The position numbers and the translations under genes were made by a program. A stretch of 64,000 nt of DNA from Wuchereria bancrofti (taxonomy: Eukaryota; Nematoda; Chromadorea; Rhabditida; Onchocercidae): NCBI GenBank assembly GCA_005281725.1, contig SSBO01000009.1, positions 12,585,606-12,649,605 of the forward strand, written 5' to 3'. Below, one piece after another: positions 13,063-27,675 of the stretch (its first letter is position 1; each line of letters opens with the position of its first letter). The notes under the pieces are model-generated. The model was given only the letters and a program-made list of their open reading frames with translations. It searched no databases and was not told where the DNA came from.

Positions 13063-13572
13063 ATGTTAATTTTAAAGTTAAATCTTAAATTTAAATTTAA
13101 CCTATTGAATTTTTTTTAACGCTATAATTAATTTAATTCTTCTTTAATGAATAATTAATATCAATTCAATTTATGTTTAAATAATACTTGATAAGTATGA
13201 TAAAATTATGATTTTGTTTGAAAATTTTTTCTTTTTTTTTTGATAATTTTTGAATCTTCTAAATGATAAATGAAATATGATAGATATATTTGTGAGAGAA
13301 AAAAAGAAGAAAAAACTAATGATTTTTACAGGCAAAGTTATAATGTTTATTAAAATTCGATGAATTTATTTATTGAATTTTTTCATTGAAAAAGAAAAAA
13401 CGAAGGGAGATTACTTAATTTTTAATTTTTTAATGTAGCAATTTTTGGTTTTTTATTTAAAATTTTTAATGTTTATTAAATGATGAAAATTGTTACAATG
13501 ATGAAAAAACACTATGACAAGATTAATTTCATCTGGAATAATAAAAAAAAAGAATTATTATTAAAGTATGTA

Positions 13573-13573
<1 letters not shown>

Positions 13574-13625
<52 letters not shown>

Positions 13626-13643
13626 GTAATAATAATAATAATG
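13574..13643. repeat. (AAT)n trinucleotide microsatellite
   Basis: More than twenty near-perfect AAT/ATA units in a row with one AGT interruption. Confidence 0.9.
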
Positions 13644-14848
13644 ATTATATAAAATGATTATTTCGTACAATTATTTGGAGAATTTAATGCAAAATTTCAA
13701 ATTTAAACCAATTTTTTCTTCCATCAATTTTTTGACTGCTATCCGATTCCTTATCATGCAGTAATTTACAATTTAAAAATTTACTAATTGACATGGAGGT
13801 GAAAATCAAACTATCATCCTGAAAATACGAATAATATTTTTTTTTTTGATGAAATTAATCATCATTTTTAAATAATTTGATTTTATTTTTAATTTCAATA
13901 AAGTTTTAACTGAGCATATTGTGTTTTATAGCTAAATCGTCCTTCTTTTTCCTTTCTCTCTATTATCAATAAAACAATAATACAAAATAATTTGCATTTT
14001 TATCATAATCGAATTTGAGAAAACTTAGAATTATCACCAATGATAAAATTTAATTTGTGTAATTAGTTGATTGAATTAATATTGCAAGCAAAATATTATC
14101 ATATCATATCATATACTCAGATCGATTGCAATGATTCATACACATTTTTTTTTAATGCAGAAATAATTTCGATTTTCTCAAGTCTGTTCCGGAAGACAAA
14201 TTATAAAACAATACATTTCAAATGTTGGACACACTACTGCACCAGCGATTCTTATCTTTTATCACTGAATTATCATTTTTCATTTCATTATTAGATATAA
14301 TATTTGATATTATTTTATATCAATTTTAAAATCGTTAATAATTTTGGATATACCAATTTTTCACTATTTTCATTCAAGGTAACACATTAATTTTGATTAT
14401 ATTAGTCAATTAATTATTTAATGTTATTGCATTTAAGATGTTTCATTTTTAATTTAATTCTTAATTTAATTCATTTCGGCATTTTTTTCACTTTCCATTC
14501 TGAAGTATTTAAACAAGATGAAATCATTTTCCATCTCTAATTTGACATTTATTGTTGTAACAAAATAATTTTTTTTTCAAATGTTAAATTTATTTTGAAA
14601 TTCAAAAACTTAAAGCGAATTTCAATAGTAATTCATAAAATGTCTTCAATACTAATTAAATTTAATAATTATATATGTGTATACCATTTTCATATTATTT
14701 TCCATAGTTTTATGGTTAATACAATTACTAATGCATTATTTTGCATTCATTTAAGCATTTTTAAGTTGTCATTAAAATGTCACATTTTGATAACAATAAA
14801 TTCCTTTTTTTTCTCGTCTTAAAAAAAAACTTTTTTAAGCATTAAGTT

Positions 14849-17800
14849 TTAGTGCAAAACATTGGAATCTTTTATAAACGATCGTTTTTTTGCGCTTTTC
14901 CGACGATCACTGCGTGAAAGAGTACGTGAAAGACGTCGAAACTTACTCCATTCCTGAAATAAAAAAAAGAACAACAAATAAACAAATAGAAAAAGCTACA
15001 GCAATAATTTTAAAATAATACTTTTGGAATTATTTTTACGATATTAGGTAACTATTTGAGCAGGTAACTCACATTCTGATATTCCTGATAACGTTTCCAA
15101 GCTTCCTCACTGTAACCTTTCCGCCGTGAAACATCCAATCTTGTTGACACTAAAATTTGAAACTAATATCAATTTTAAGTAACATGTAAAGAACGTTCTT
15201 TCTCATATATAGTGTGAAAAGAAAAAAGATAATACGTGATCTGACGTGATTACGTGAGGCATGAATCATTGAAGTAAATTTTAATAAATTATCGATAAAC
15301 ATGAATTGTTCCCCCTTTTGCTGATATTTTAATTATAGATGAATGAAAAATATTTTTAGAATAGCTTGATAAATTAAAACTATAAAATTTTTTCCTAATG
15401 TACAATTGCGCCATCACAGATCGTAACGAGTGATTTTTCGGCACTCTTGGGTTAAAATTTGAAATTTTCTTTTCAAATCCAAATCTAGGTTTTGTTTTCT
15501 GTTTTCTTTTTTTCTTTTTTTAATTTAATTCATGGCATAAAATTTGCTTTTAATGCAAAAGATTTAATTTGAATAATGTGACACTAAAAATAATTGAATT
15601 AAAACTTACGATCCTCAACACTCTTTTCTTCCTGCAAATATAACTGTAATTATTACTAGTAAAAAAGTGGTATCATTAAAAACTTTAAAATTACTAAAAT
15701 AAAATTCAATATTTGATCAAATAGCTAACTTACCGGTTTAACCGATGTACTTTGTTTTGATTTCAGTTCCTCTATTACATCTGTAACCTCAACTGTTTCT
15801 AACACTGATTGCAGAGGAGATGTTGGTTCAAGTACAGTAAGCATTGGTATTTCAGGTACATACGGAATTTCTACTTCTTTTGATAACTCCAATGGATGCA
15901 ATTCAGGTTCAGATATAGGTTCTATTTCAGGTGTTACTGATATTGGCTCACATTGAGGAATTTCTTTTTCTGGTAACAGCTCAATTGGTTCAGGTTCTGA
16001 TACTTCTACTTCTGATTCACATTCTGATTTTGCTTCAGATTCCGGTTTCAATTCTTCCTCTGATGTAAACTTAGATTCTGATATATGTTCCGGTTCTGGT
16101 TCATGTTCCGTTACATTATCATGTTCATGTTCAGATTCGTTCTCACATGATACAGAAACTTTTGTGAGAAATTCTATAAAAAATTTTGAAAGGATTAGGA
16201 AGTTTATTTTTAAATGTATAATAATTTCATATACAAAAAAATGAACTAACCATTTTCATCATGCGAATTAACTTCTTGTCGTGGAGTTCCAGTCTAAAAA
16301 TAAAATATTTTTTTTTTTTTTTTTTGAAAAAAGAAAAGTGCAAGATATGAAAAAAATAATAATAATAATACATATAATAAAATTATACTCGTAATGTAGG
16401 TCGTTCACCAGCTTCAACCTTAATTGCTTCCTCAACAAAATGACCAATATTGAAACCGGACATTGCTGTATCAGGAATGTTAAATTGATCGCATAAATTA
16501 CGAATTATCTGACGAACAGTTAATCTATAAGTAAATATTTGTTGCATTTAAAATATTTGTTATATTTGGTAGTATAAATTTCAAAATTCAATTTAATCAT
16601 ACTTTTAAATGGAATAAGTACAAGAAGTAAAAATGAAAACGATATGATTATTTCTGTTATGTTAATGCAAAAATTAACAATAATATATTTGTTGTTTTCA
16701 ATAATCGTATAATTTTAATAATTTTAGTAAATGAAATAATTTTAAAATTTTAAATAAATTTTATTAGTGAAAGTAAATAGACAATTTGCATCTTTCCTTT
16801 ATATTAAAGAAAAGAAAAGAGGCAAAAAGAGAAAGAAAAACTGAACTTAAATTTATTATACATAATTCTTTTAACAATAATTTCGCGAGAAAAAAAATTC
16901 TTTTTTTTAATTTAATTAATTAGATGCATTGATAATAATCTTATGCTTTTATTTTCACAGGTAAATGGGAAAAAATGATAAAAGAAGGCAAACTTATTTG
17001 CTCGTACAGTAATTTCAGAAATTTTTTTACATTTTTAATTTTAAATAAGTTTATAATTTCAAACTTTGATCATATATTTTTAATTTAAAATGTTTGCAAA
17101 TTTTAATTGTAATAATTTCAAATTTTAATCTTACATTTTTGTAATTTCAAAAAATGACTTCAAGTTTTGATTACAATAATTTTTAAGTTTTATCATTTAA
17201 TTTGATGCATTAAAAAATTGTTAATTTGAATGAAATTACAACTATCAAAACCTTTTGCCACCGAACCAAATTTCAATATTGCCAACATTTTTAAATTGAC
17301 GTCTAAAATAATGTAATTTCTTCAATGTATCAGCGGCAATTTCAATAGCAATTGTTGAAAGTGCTAAGCCAACAGTTATGTATAAAATTGTTATTGCCAT
17401 ATAAGTTCGTCTGCAAATTTATTTTTTATTTTTACCATATAAAAATTTATGAAAAATTCTACTAAAAGAAAAACAAAATAAAAAAGAAATTACAGGTAAA
17501 ATTATGGTATAAATTTATAATAATATAATAAAAATAATATCCAAATACTAAATAAACAATAATGATAATTAAAAAAAATTTTTTTTTTTCAAACTAATTA
17601 AAATCAAACCTTTGTGGTACAATATCACCAAGTCCAATAGATGTTAATGTTATAAAACTGAAATATATTGCCTAAAAAATATTACTATAAAAAATAAAGA
17701 AAAAAAAAATAAAAAATATTAGTTTAGAATAATTTTTCATAAATTAGTATTATGAATTTCTTTTTTTTTTTTTAAGCCATTACTTTTACATTGTTTATAT

Positions 17801-20800
17801 TATCATTATAATGAAATGAATGCATAAGATGAATAGTAATTAAAAATAAAATATTTGAAATAAACTTAATAAATAGGAAATGAATTATAATTGAATAAAT
17901 TCAATTATTTCACTTCTTTCTTTTGCTTTTGCTCCTTATTTAAGCAAAAATAAAATTTTGTTTGTTAATTTTGATTAATTACTTACGGTGAAAAATGGCA
18001 TTTCAGGTTCATAGCTACTGAGTAATAATGAACCAGCGATAACATAAATGAAAAATAGTACAAGAAGTGCCAATGTTCGACTTGATTGTTCATTATCATC
18101 ACTCATTTCTGATTTTGCATCTGTTCCATTAATCTTTAATTTTATAAAAAATTTTTTTCTTTACTTATAAAAAAAAAAAGGAAAATTATCAGAAATTAAA
18201 AAATGAATTGTTTTATTTTTCTTATTTTTCTTTTGTTTATTGTTTATTTCTTTTTGAAAAAAAAAAAAAAAAAGGAGAAAATACCTGTTTGTCATCGTTA
18301 TTTTTTTGTCCATTTATTTCATTATTATCATTTTCTTCATACAATAATTTACCTTTAGAATTATTATTTATAAATTTACTTGATTTATGATAACATATTA
18401 TCATCTTAAAACGTTTTCGTAGCAATCGTCTAAAATTAAAGATTAAAACAAAAAAGAAAAAAAAAAGGGTAATTGAATAATTTTAAGATAACAATCAATT
18501 TATACATAAATTCTAAAAACATAAAAGAATTTATTGATAAAATTTCTCTTTTTTTCTCGATGTAAAAAAAAAAATTTTTTTGCTCATAAATTTTTTGATT
18601 TTTAAGAATTTACATAGAAATTTTTTAGGCTCTATAGGAAAAGAAAAATTCTGAAATTAAAAAAAAAAAAAAAAAGGAAAGTGATAACTTTATTTCATTA
18701 TTAAAACGATCATTGCAAGCAAAAATAATTCGAGAAATAAATTTGCCAAGATCAGCAATAATAAGTAATGTTAATGGTACACCAAATGCAGCAAAAAATA
18801 TACAAAACATTTGTCCTGCGAATGTTTTGGGAGTAATATTGCCATAACCTTAAATGAAAAATGAAAAATAAATTAATTAATTGTATTTTTAAAAAATTTT
18901 GCTATACAAATAAATATAATTAGTGAAATTAGAAATGATATATCTATTGATTATTTAATAGAATTGATTGTAAATTTTAGTAATAAAAAGTTATCATAAA
19001 AAATTATCAATTAAAGGATATTAAATTGCATATGAATAAGTATTGTATTCACAATTTATTTATAAGTTCCATTATTTTTGCATTATTTAATTTCTCATAT
19101 AATTCTGTTCCTTTTTTTAATTTGTTTTTTTTTTTCCTCTTTAAATTAAATTAAAACAAACCAATTGTTGTAATAAGTGCAAATGCAAAGAATAACGAAT
19201 CAATAAATGGCCATTCATTAACTGGTGAATCTTTTTTTATTTCCGAAGAATCTGAACAAAATAAAAAAAAAAAAGAGAAACAAAAAAAACAATTGTAACT
19301 AACTAAATTTGTTTGTTTTTAAAATTTATTAAAATTATTTGTTATACTGTAAAATTACGACTATACTTCAATTATTTGTCTGATTTTTGAAGAGCTATAA
19401 TTATATTCCAATTATTTTATGGTACAAATTAATCATAATTTTTTCTTTTTTTTTTTCTGAAAATTATTAATATTGAATGAACCTTGATAATTAGATGATT
19501 GATTAGATGTTGATAAGTAATTATTGTTATCATTCCGTTGTTCATTATTTGTTACATTTGAATGTGAAAGTAAATTGTAATAATAGCAATGTTTGAAATA
19601 GTGAATTGACAAATGATCGAATATAATATTAGAACAATTGCTTTTCCTCAACAAATTCTAAAATCAATTTCAAATTTAAAAGGAAACAAAAAAAGTTAAA
19701 AATGTTTAATTTATTATAATTAATATTTACAAAATTTAATATAATACATCAATAATTTTACGATCAATAATTTTAATAATTTAAATATTTGAAAATGTAA
19801 ATTAGCAGAAAATTAACTGCCAAATGTTTTGCAAACAATTTACAAATTGAATAAAATGATATGATAACCAAAACTATTAATTGTTTCATTTTTGCAAAAG
19901 TCAATTTTATATAAAAATTCATTTTTATGATTGTTTCTATTAATTACAATTACATATATTACTTTTTTTAACATCTTTTATGCTAAAATTTTGAATCGAG
20001 AAATTTGTAAATGCAATAAGAAAGAAGAAAAAAAAGATGCTCAAATAAATGATAAGTTACATTAATTTGTAATAAGTTATTAAAAAAATATTACTAAAAA
20101 AAATATTAAAAAAAAATTAAAAAAAAATATTAAAAAAAAAATTTAAAAAAAAAGATTAAAAAAAAATTATTAAAAAAAAATTAAAAGTAATTACCTTGAT
20201 AATATCAGTTATACATTGACGTGTACCATTCCAATGATTCATATAAATAGGTAAGATTATACGTGAATCTAAATATTTATCTTATCATATTTTTAAATAT
20301 ATATTTTTTTTAAGAATTATTGTTTATGTAGAGAAATAAAAAAATATTTAGTAATGAGCATTTTATTTTTTCCAAAAATAAAATAATTTTTAAAAACAAA
20401 ATAACATTTATCATAATTGTTGACAATAATTAATTAATTATAAGTTCATTAAGAGTAATTAATTATATGATTGCAAAATTAAGAAATATTATTGTACTGT
20501 AAAAAGGAATAAACTTACGAGTGGAAATTTGAGTGATATCGTTGTGTAATTGAACATTTGACAGGTGATCTACCTGTTCTTTAGTTTCCAAATGTGACAA
20601 AATGAGTGCTCCAAAAATAGCATAAATAGAAACAATTGTTATTAGTAAAATACGCAAAAATATTGGTCCCATCTAAAAAAAAAAAAAAAAAAAATATCAA
20701 AACATTTTAGCTAAACATTTGTAATGCTGAATTGTAAGCAAAAAGAAGTAAAAATTTTTTGAAGGGAAAAAATGAAAAGAAATAAATGGAAAAATGAAGT

Positions 20801-21173
20801 GAAAAATTAAATTTAATAAGGCAAATTTTTAAAATCTAAAAAGGAACGAAAAAAGGAAAAGTTATTTGTTTCGCTTTTTTTTTTCCTTTAAAGAGAATTT
20901 GTTAGATCATATTTATAATTTTAGAAAACGAATATTAAAAAAAGTGCAAAAATTTAAATTTTAAATTATAAATGTAAAAAAAATTGATAGTGAAAATGAT
21001 TGAATTTTGTTTTTTTTTTTAAATGAGAAAAAAAATTAATGAGAAATATTTGACTCTAAACGAATTGTATTAAAAAAAGAATACATAAATAAAATTGTAT
21101 TAAAAAAGCGAATAAATAAATAAATAAGTAAACAAACTTTCGAGCCAGCAATACGTAACCAACTTGCTAGCAT
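14849..21173 (-). CDS. TWK-type two-pore-domain potassium channel with long acidic tail (K2P channel A)
   Basis: Sixteen exons on the minus strand: 21173-21138, 20672-20519, 20268-20195, 19657-19483, 19251-19162, 18848-18689, 18429-18285, 18133-17987, 17671-17610, 17410-17252, 16524-16389, 16293-16251, 16173-15734, 15631-15610, 15149-15073, 14953-14849. All phases join; about 674 residues. Order: short cytosolic N-terminus, M1 (about 17-36), long Asn-rich outer loop with NGT and a Cys in exon 3, first filter TTIGYG (174-179), M2 (about 185-212), M3 (about 295-313), second filter TSIGLGD (337-343), M4 (about 354-374). The tail of about 300 residues includes a Glu/Pro-rich stretch (exon 13) and a basic C-terminus. 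K2P channels are dimers that carry background K+ current at the plasma membrane. M1-P1-M2-M3-P2-M4 order and both filters make the family certain; which C. elegans twk gene it matches is not determined. A paralogue lies at 39698-49805, divergently transcribed. Confidence 0.93.
20076..20187. repeat. A-rich low-complexity tract in K2P channel A intron
   Basis: Repeats of about eight to nine A followed by TT or ATT, between the acceptor side of exon 4 and the donor of exon 3. Confidence 0.8.
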
Positions 21174-22518
21174 TTTTCCTGTTTTATTCTTTATCACAAC
21201 TGTTCGGCAAATTTCCTTAACATATCAGTCAATATCAAAATTCAAAATTATTGCTAAAAATAAAATTTTTGCAAACGTATGCAATTTTATTCTCATACTT
21301 ATATCCATGTTAATTTAAATTACTCTTTTTACTCTTTTTTCTAATGAAAAGTAAAAAATAAGAAAAATGATGTTTATTAAAAAGTTAAACAAAAGAATCA
21401 AGCAAAAGAAAAACAACAAAGGTAATACCTATTAAGTGCAATGTAAACAAAAGAAGTAAGCACAAAAAAAAAAGAATGAAGAAATTGCAACAATAATTTT
21501 GTCAACTTTGTCATATTTTATATGAAAAGAAAAGAGATATTTTATATTTGGAAATTGAAAAATTTATTAATTTTAATTAGATGGAATAATAACAAATCGA
21601 ATAAATAAATTAATAAATTATTAATATCAAAAAAAAAAAGGAAAAAATTATTGATAGGCTTATATTTATTACATAGCAATAACATTTACAATAAAAAAAT
21701 GTTAATTTTTAAAAGATTATAAAAGTTCAAAAAACAAACAACTATTTATCTTTTTTTTTTTTTACTTTGTAATATTATTTTTGCTATTAATAGAAAATTT
21801 AAAAAAATATATATAGAAGAAAAATAATAGTTTAACTAAAAGTATGAAACATTAATGCTTGAATAGCATTTGGCAAGCAATCTGTCGGTGCTGTATAATT
21901 TTAAATTTTGGTATTTTTTTTAAAAAAAAAAACTTAAAAAAACAATACCATCAATTTATACTAATTTTCATTGTAAGGAATATAAGCGTCTACCATAATC
22001 AGTAAGCGCAGTGGCGCAATTGGATTTTTTTAAAATAAAATAAAAAAAGGAATGAAATGAAAGAATTACTAAATAATGAGGAAAGGCGGAAGAGAAAAGA
22101 TTTACTTTTTAGCGACAGTTGCAATTTTATTTGTTGTTAAACAAATAAGCAATAATGAGGAATTTATTGTATTGGCAAAAAAAAAGGAAGAAAAAGAGAG
22201 AGAGGAAAAGAAAAAAGAAAAACGAACTATCAAAGATGACAAATCTCTCTCTTTCCTTATCAATCGTTGGCATAACAATATAAAATCAAATTAATAGAAA
22301 TTTAAATGATTCAAAAGGAAAAAACTTTTTTTTTCCTTTCCTATTTTTTGCAAAATTTAAACTTTTCTTTTGACAAAAATGTTTGCTGAAATATTTTATT
22401 ACATACAAATGGTTTATATGTTAATAATTATCATAGCAACAATAATTTCACTCGTATTATCACTATTATCAGTTATTAATAATGCATATATCAGTTATAA
22501 GTAATTCTCATGTGGACA

Positions 22519-22572
22519 TGTCTCTCTCTTTCTCCCTTTCTCTCTCTCTCTCTTTCTCTCCTTATTCCTCTC
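22519..22572. repeat. CT-rich microsatellite
   Basis: TCTCTC/CTTTCT tract upstream of K2P channel A; low complexity. Confidence 0.8.
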
Positions 22573-24309
22573 TTCCGTTAAAATTTATAATTAGAATGAA
22601 AAAAAATATTTTTATGAAATATTTGAGAGACATTTATTAAAAAATTTCAGACAAGATGATGCTTCGATTATTTTTGAACTAGATGAAATTATTTCTAAAA
22701 AAAAAAAAAAAAAAATTCACTAGAACATTTAGAATTGAACGAGTTAGGAAAAAATTTTTTTTAAAGTGTTTTTTTTTAAATTTAAAAAAAAAGAGGAGAA
22801 AGGAAAAAGAGAAAAAAATAAATGATAATATAAGAATATATTATACCATTTTATTATTTACAAAGATCAAAATTAAATTATTGTTTGTGATAAGCCCTTG
22901 AATGATTACTTTCAAAAGAAATATTAAACTTATTTGTTGATTAATTCAAATTTACACAAGAATATTTGGATTAACAGATTACTTCATTTAGCATTATAAA
23001 TATATTTAGCCTTATTTCAATTTCTAGAAGTTTAAAGATTTAAAAAAATCATTGGAATTGTAAATTGATATAGTGATTTCGATTTCTAGAATGACACAAA
23101 ATAATTGAAATTAGTTAACAGAATGAGTGGTACTCTCAGTATATTGCATGTACCTATATTATTTGTCAATGTTATGATAAATGCGAAATGATAACAATTA
23201 AATTCATTAGATTTTAAAATCGTTAGATGGTATTGAAATGAGAAGATTGCAAAAGTGAAACTTATATTTTTTTTTTCAGTTTCAAGCAAATTTATATGTC
23301 AATTTTGCATTTCAAAATAATTTTGATAAGCTGTATTCGTTTAAAGTGAAAAAATTGGCGGAAAAATTGTCACCAATTTTATCAAGGATTAATGATATGA
23401 AATTAATCTAGCATAAATAAAATGAAATTGTCTCACTTTTACAAAGAATAAGAATGGAAAGAAAATTTGAAATGAATATTCAAATATTTTTCAAAATTTT
23501 CAAGAAAAAAAATTTTCTCCAATAATTAAAATTGATCATCTGAATGCTATAACTAAAATGCAGTTAAAAATATAATTTAAACAAAAAAAAAAAAATTAAA
23601 ATATCAAATATATTCGCAATATTATCTGCTTATTTCTCTCTTTTAATTTTAATTAATTAAACTTTTGCTAATAAATTTTAAATGATAATAATTGGCATAT
23701 GAAATTATTTTTATAAATATAAATAAATTGAACAGAAATTATCGGATAAGTTTTTTCATAAAAATTTAAAATTATTCCATCTTTCCGTTACAAAAATGAG
23801 AAGCAAATATGAATTTTTTATTAATTAAATTAATAGAATATCAGATAAATTTCGTAAAAATAAAATTATTAAAAAAAAAAAATGAAATTTTTTTTCCAAC
23901 CCAATAAATATGTTCTGTTAAATCCTATCACCGCCAAAATTTGATTATTCATTTGCTTTAATCTTTTAAAAATGTTTCATAGAAGCTTTCACAACATTTT
24001 AGCATTAGTTTAATTTGTTAAGAGCACAAAAAAAAAAAAGAGAAAAGCAAGGAAATTCATTAAAACAAATAATTTGCAAATTAGCAAATGTAGTTTTGAT
24101 GAAAAAAAATTCCGTTGCTACATTTTTTTTTTTTTTGCATATTTATTTATTTCTTATTGCCTAATTTATTTGCTTGTTTGTTTGTTTGCTTATTTGTTCG
24201 TTTGTTTATTTCTTGTCTTTAATCCTACATTAATTGCTTAAGAAAACAGAAATATTCATTTAAAAAAAAATCACGCCTTTAAGATCATAAAATAATAGAT
24301 TTTGTATAA

Positions 24310-25545
24310 TTTGTCACGAATAGGAAACGTGTACTGCGCCATATCAAACTTTCATAAAAAAAAAATGTAAGTAAAATCTAAGTTAGAGGAATATTTATCA
24401 AATAATACATAAAACGTAACAACGTATGTTAAAAATAAAATTGTTGTTTATGTGAAAGCAAAAGCTATTGTTTACGAAATATCACAAACAGTTGACGAAA
24501 TGTGATTTAAATATTGTAAATAAAACGCAGGCGAAGAAGAATAAAACTTTAATTTAGTAAAAGTTAATTTGTGTGATAAAAAGCAAAAAAGCAAATTATG
24601 CCACATTAAAAAAAAATATTGAACTGGAAACGGATGATAATTTAAATGAATAATTTGATTTTTAATGAAGTCAAAAGTAATAATAGTTTAAAATTTGCTC
24701 CTTCTTTACTATTTTTCATTAAAATAATGAGTTTTAAATTTTCATTTTTAAAATATATTAAATCAATCAACTATTACCAAATAACTTATTCGTTTTCATT
24801 TTTTTAATTTTATGAGTTTAATATTTTTTAGGAAATGATATATTATATCAATTCGTGTTAATAAGACACTGAAAAAAAAAAGACAAACAATGTTTGATTA
24901 TTTGAATATTACAGTTGAAAAGTGATAACAGTTAATTGATGTGTTAATAATTAAGTAAAAAAATAGCAGTACAAAAAAGATATATTTAATGACAAACATT
25001 TTTTAAAAAACATATTTTTATTTTTTTTTAAATTTGGTTCAAATAATTTTAAATGTGGAATGATTTCTACAATTCGTTCACTTCAAAAACAAAATTTTAA
25101 AAAATTGACGAAATAAAATATTATTGAAGAAGGAAAATGTGAAAGGTGGGAATTTTCTATTCCCACCTTAGAAAATGAAAAAAAAAAAAATAGAAAATGA
25201 AAGGATTTGAATTGAAAAAAGGAATTATGAAATGAATTGATGAAATTCACTGTTTTTAATAAATTAATTCAATTGGATTCAAAAATTTCAAAACTTTCGT
25301 TTCATAAGACAAGAAAATGCGATGAATTACATATTCCACTGAAAATTAACTAATATTTATTGCAATTTCAATGATCATTTGTTGTTGCGATTTTAACTTT
25401 ATTTTATTAAAATTCTATTTCTAATTGTTTACAACATCCATCACTCAAACGAAACAAATTGAGTGTTTGTGCAGTAATGAAAATAACAAATAGTATGTGA
25501 GGAAAATCATTTTATTTTCAAAATATTGATAATGATTAATTCAAA
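24310..25545 (+). repeat. Long inverted repeat A, left arm
   Basis: The reverse complement of this segment is found at 32876-34400. Anchors include the block around GAATAGGAAACGTGT (24319), the block around AAACGCAGGCGAAGAAG (24522) and the GGTGGGAA hairpin (25145). The core is nearly identical by eye and the ends drift. The right arm is longer because of an extra stretch of about 130 bp near 34220-34352 and an internal 162-bp duplication beside an N. No terminal inverted repeats, target-site duplication or coding sequence were seen. Confidence 0.85.
25143..25171. repeat. Perfect 10-bp hairpin inside inverted repeat A
   Basis: AAGGTGGGAA and TTCCCACCTT flank a 7-base loop. It is a locally GC-rich stem in very AT-rich DNA, and it is preserved in the other arm near 33260-33288. 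Confidence 0.8.
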
Positions 25546-25982
25546 GTTTGAATAGTAAGAAAATATGATAATATAAAAGAATGATTATTAAGAGACAAAA
25601 ATTTACAAAAAAGAGGAAAATTGTTAACTTGATAGTCATTTAAATAAATTTAATAATTATTTTAATTTAAAAAAATTTATAAAGAATTTTTTTTTACAAA
25701 GATTTTTTTGTGAATGGAATATTTTAGAAAACATGCAGTATTTATAAAACTGAAACGGTATTATTCAATGAACAAAGCAATAAATAAAATTCATAACCAT
25801 TAAAAACATTTGAAAATTGCATTGTGAGGTAATAGTGGAAAATTATTTAAATCTTTTATTATTGACCAATTTTATAATAATTCCACTAATATTATTGTCA
25901 CAAATAATTGTCACCAGTTTCCATTGATATTACTATAATTTTCTTGAAAAAATCCTTTTCTTTTCAGTTTATTTTTACTCGT

Positions 25983-26453
25983 ATTATTATCACTTTTATT
26001 ATTATTATTATTATCGTTATTATTATTATTCTTATTGTTATTTATTTTCACAATAAAAATTCTCATTGTTGTTATTATTGACATTATTTATTATTATTAC
26101 TATCACTATTATTTAATATTAACGCTATTATTAATAATTATAATAATTATTATTATGGTTATTGTTTTATTTATTATTATTACTATTATTGTCATTATTA
26201 CTGTTATTGGTAGTCATCATTAACGATTATTGTTATAACTATTATTATTGTTTACTATTAGCATTGTTATTAACATCATTATTATTTTAATTCTTCCTAT
26301 TATTACTATTATTGTTATTATCACTATTATTATTACTATTATTATCAATTGTTGCTATTATTATTTAATATTAACATTATTTTTTATTACAATAATAATT
26401 CTTCCTGTTCTTCTTCTTGTGATTTTTTTACTATTGTTAAATAATTATTGATG
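25983..26453. repeat. Degenerate (TTA/TTG/ATC)n trinucleotide array
   Basis: About 470 bp of interspersed TTA, TTG, ATC and ACT triplets. The Ile-rich open frames inside it result from the triplet periodicity. Confidence 0.85.
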
Positions 26454-27675
26454 CAGTATAATAGCTTTCCTTTTTTTTGTGTCCTTGTTGCTATAAATAC
26501 TAAAATTGGTGGCAATTTTGTTTTGATGTGCATTGTAAGAAATTGAATTTTATTAATAACATTGTAAGAAATTGAATTTTGTTAGTAACATTGTATAAAA
26601 TTCAATTTTATTGCTAACTCTGTATAAAATTGAATTTCATTACTGACTTTGTATTTATAGCAGGCGGAAAGGGACAAAAATTTCCTATTTATATCGATTA
26701 CAGTCGGTTTCTGTCAGCAAAAAGAACTTTTGAATTTTTTCTATCATTGATTTAATGTTCTTTTCTTTTCCCATTATTAAATTCATTTTCATCGTTCATT
26801 CAAAGAGGATGCAATTAAGGTAATCACTAATAACTAATATCAAAATTCGCTTGTTACTTTAGGTTAATCAAGAAGAATTGATGATATCAAAATTTATCAA
26901 TCATTGTATTACATTTGAAATTTTAATATCGTCCTCATTTTTGCTGATTTTTTGTTTTTTTTTTGTACTAAAATAAAATTGAATTATTTAAATTACTTGA
27001 TTTTGGTTTCAAATTAATTAATAGCATGCATTAAATAATGCATGAAAATTAAAAGAAAAAAAAAAGTCCGTTATTTCTTATATGAATGGAGGAAACCGAT
27101 TATTTCAAAATTCCGGACTAGTATTGCACTATATTTAATTATGGATTAGAGATAACTTATGCTATATCATTCAAGATTAACCAAAGTTATTGTAAAAAAT
27201 TTCTAAAGCACTTTAAAAAATTTTTATCTTTTAGATTTGCAGAAAATGGTAAGAAATTCGAAATCTTTTGTATCTGCAACCAATAAACAATTATTTGTTA
27301 TCAAAACTGGTCAATAATTATTTATTTGATCACCCGAAGAAAAATAAAAATGATTTAATTTTTTGACAATGAATAAATATATGATAATAGAAACGATTAC
27401 ATGGTAATTAAATGTCGTTTCAAGATTTTTAATTAATACTTCACACTCTTAATGATAAGAGAATAATATTATTGGAGATAATATTGTACATATTAAAAAT
27501 CAACTAAAAATTGAAATTACCAGTTCAAAAAATAGTTTTTTCCTTTTCTAATAAGTAATCAATGAAATTTTATTTCATTAATTTAATGATCAGTACACGA
27601 ATGATCATGTTTATGAATATACACAACATGAGGATATCAACAATGAATGTTGTTGTATTCGAATGATCAGAATTA

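Larger units (their letters stand above)
12901..14848. other. AT-rich intergenic region with microsatellites
   Basis: Convergent spacer between the Cys/Gln-rich gene and the first K2P channel. It contains a CT-rich tract and an (AAT)n array, listed separately. An AATAAA on the minus strand (about 14587-14592) could serve the channel transcript. No gene was seen. Confidence 0.55.

Noticed and set aside
22076..22294. 72-codon Lys/Glu-rich frame
   Set aside because: Driven by A/G-rich low-complexity sequence; no homology.
26035..26451. Ile-rich open frames
   Set aside because: By-products of degenerate TTA/TTG/ATC triplets with no stops; not protein-like.
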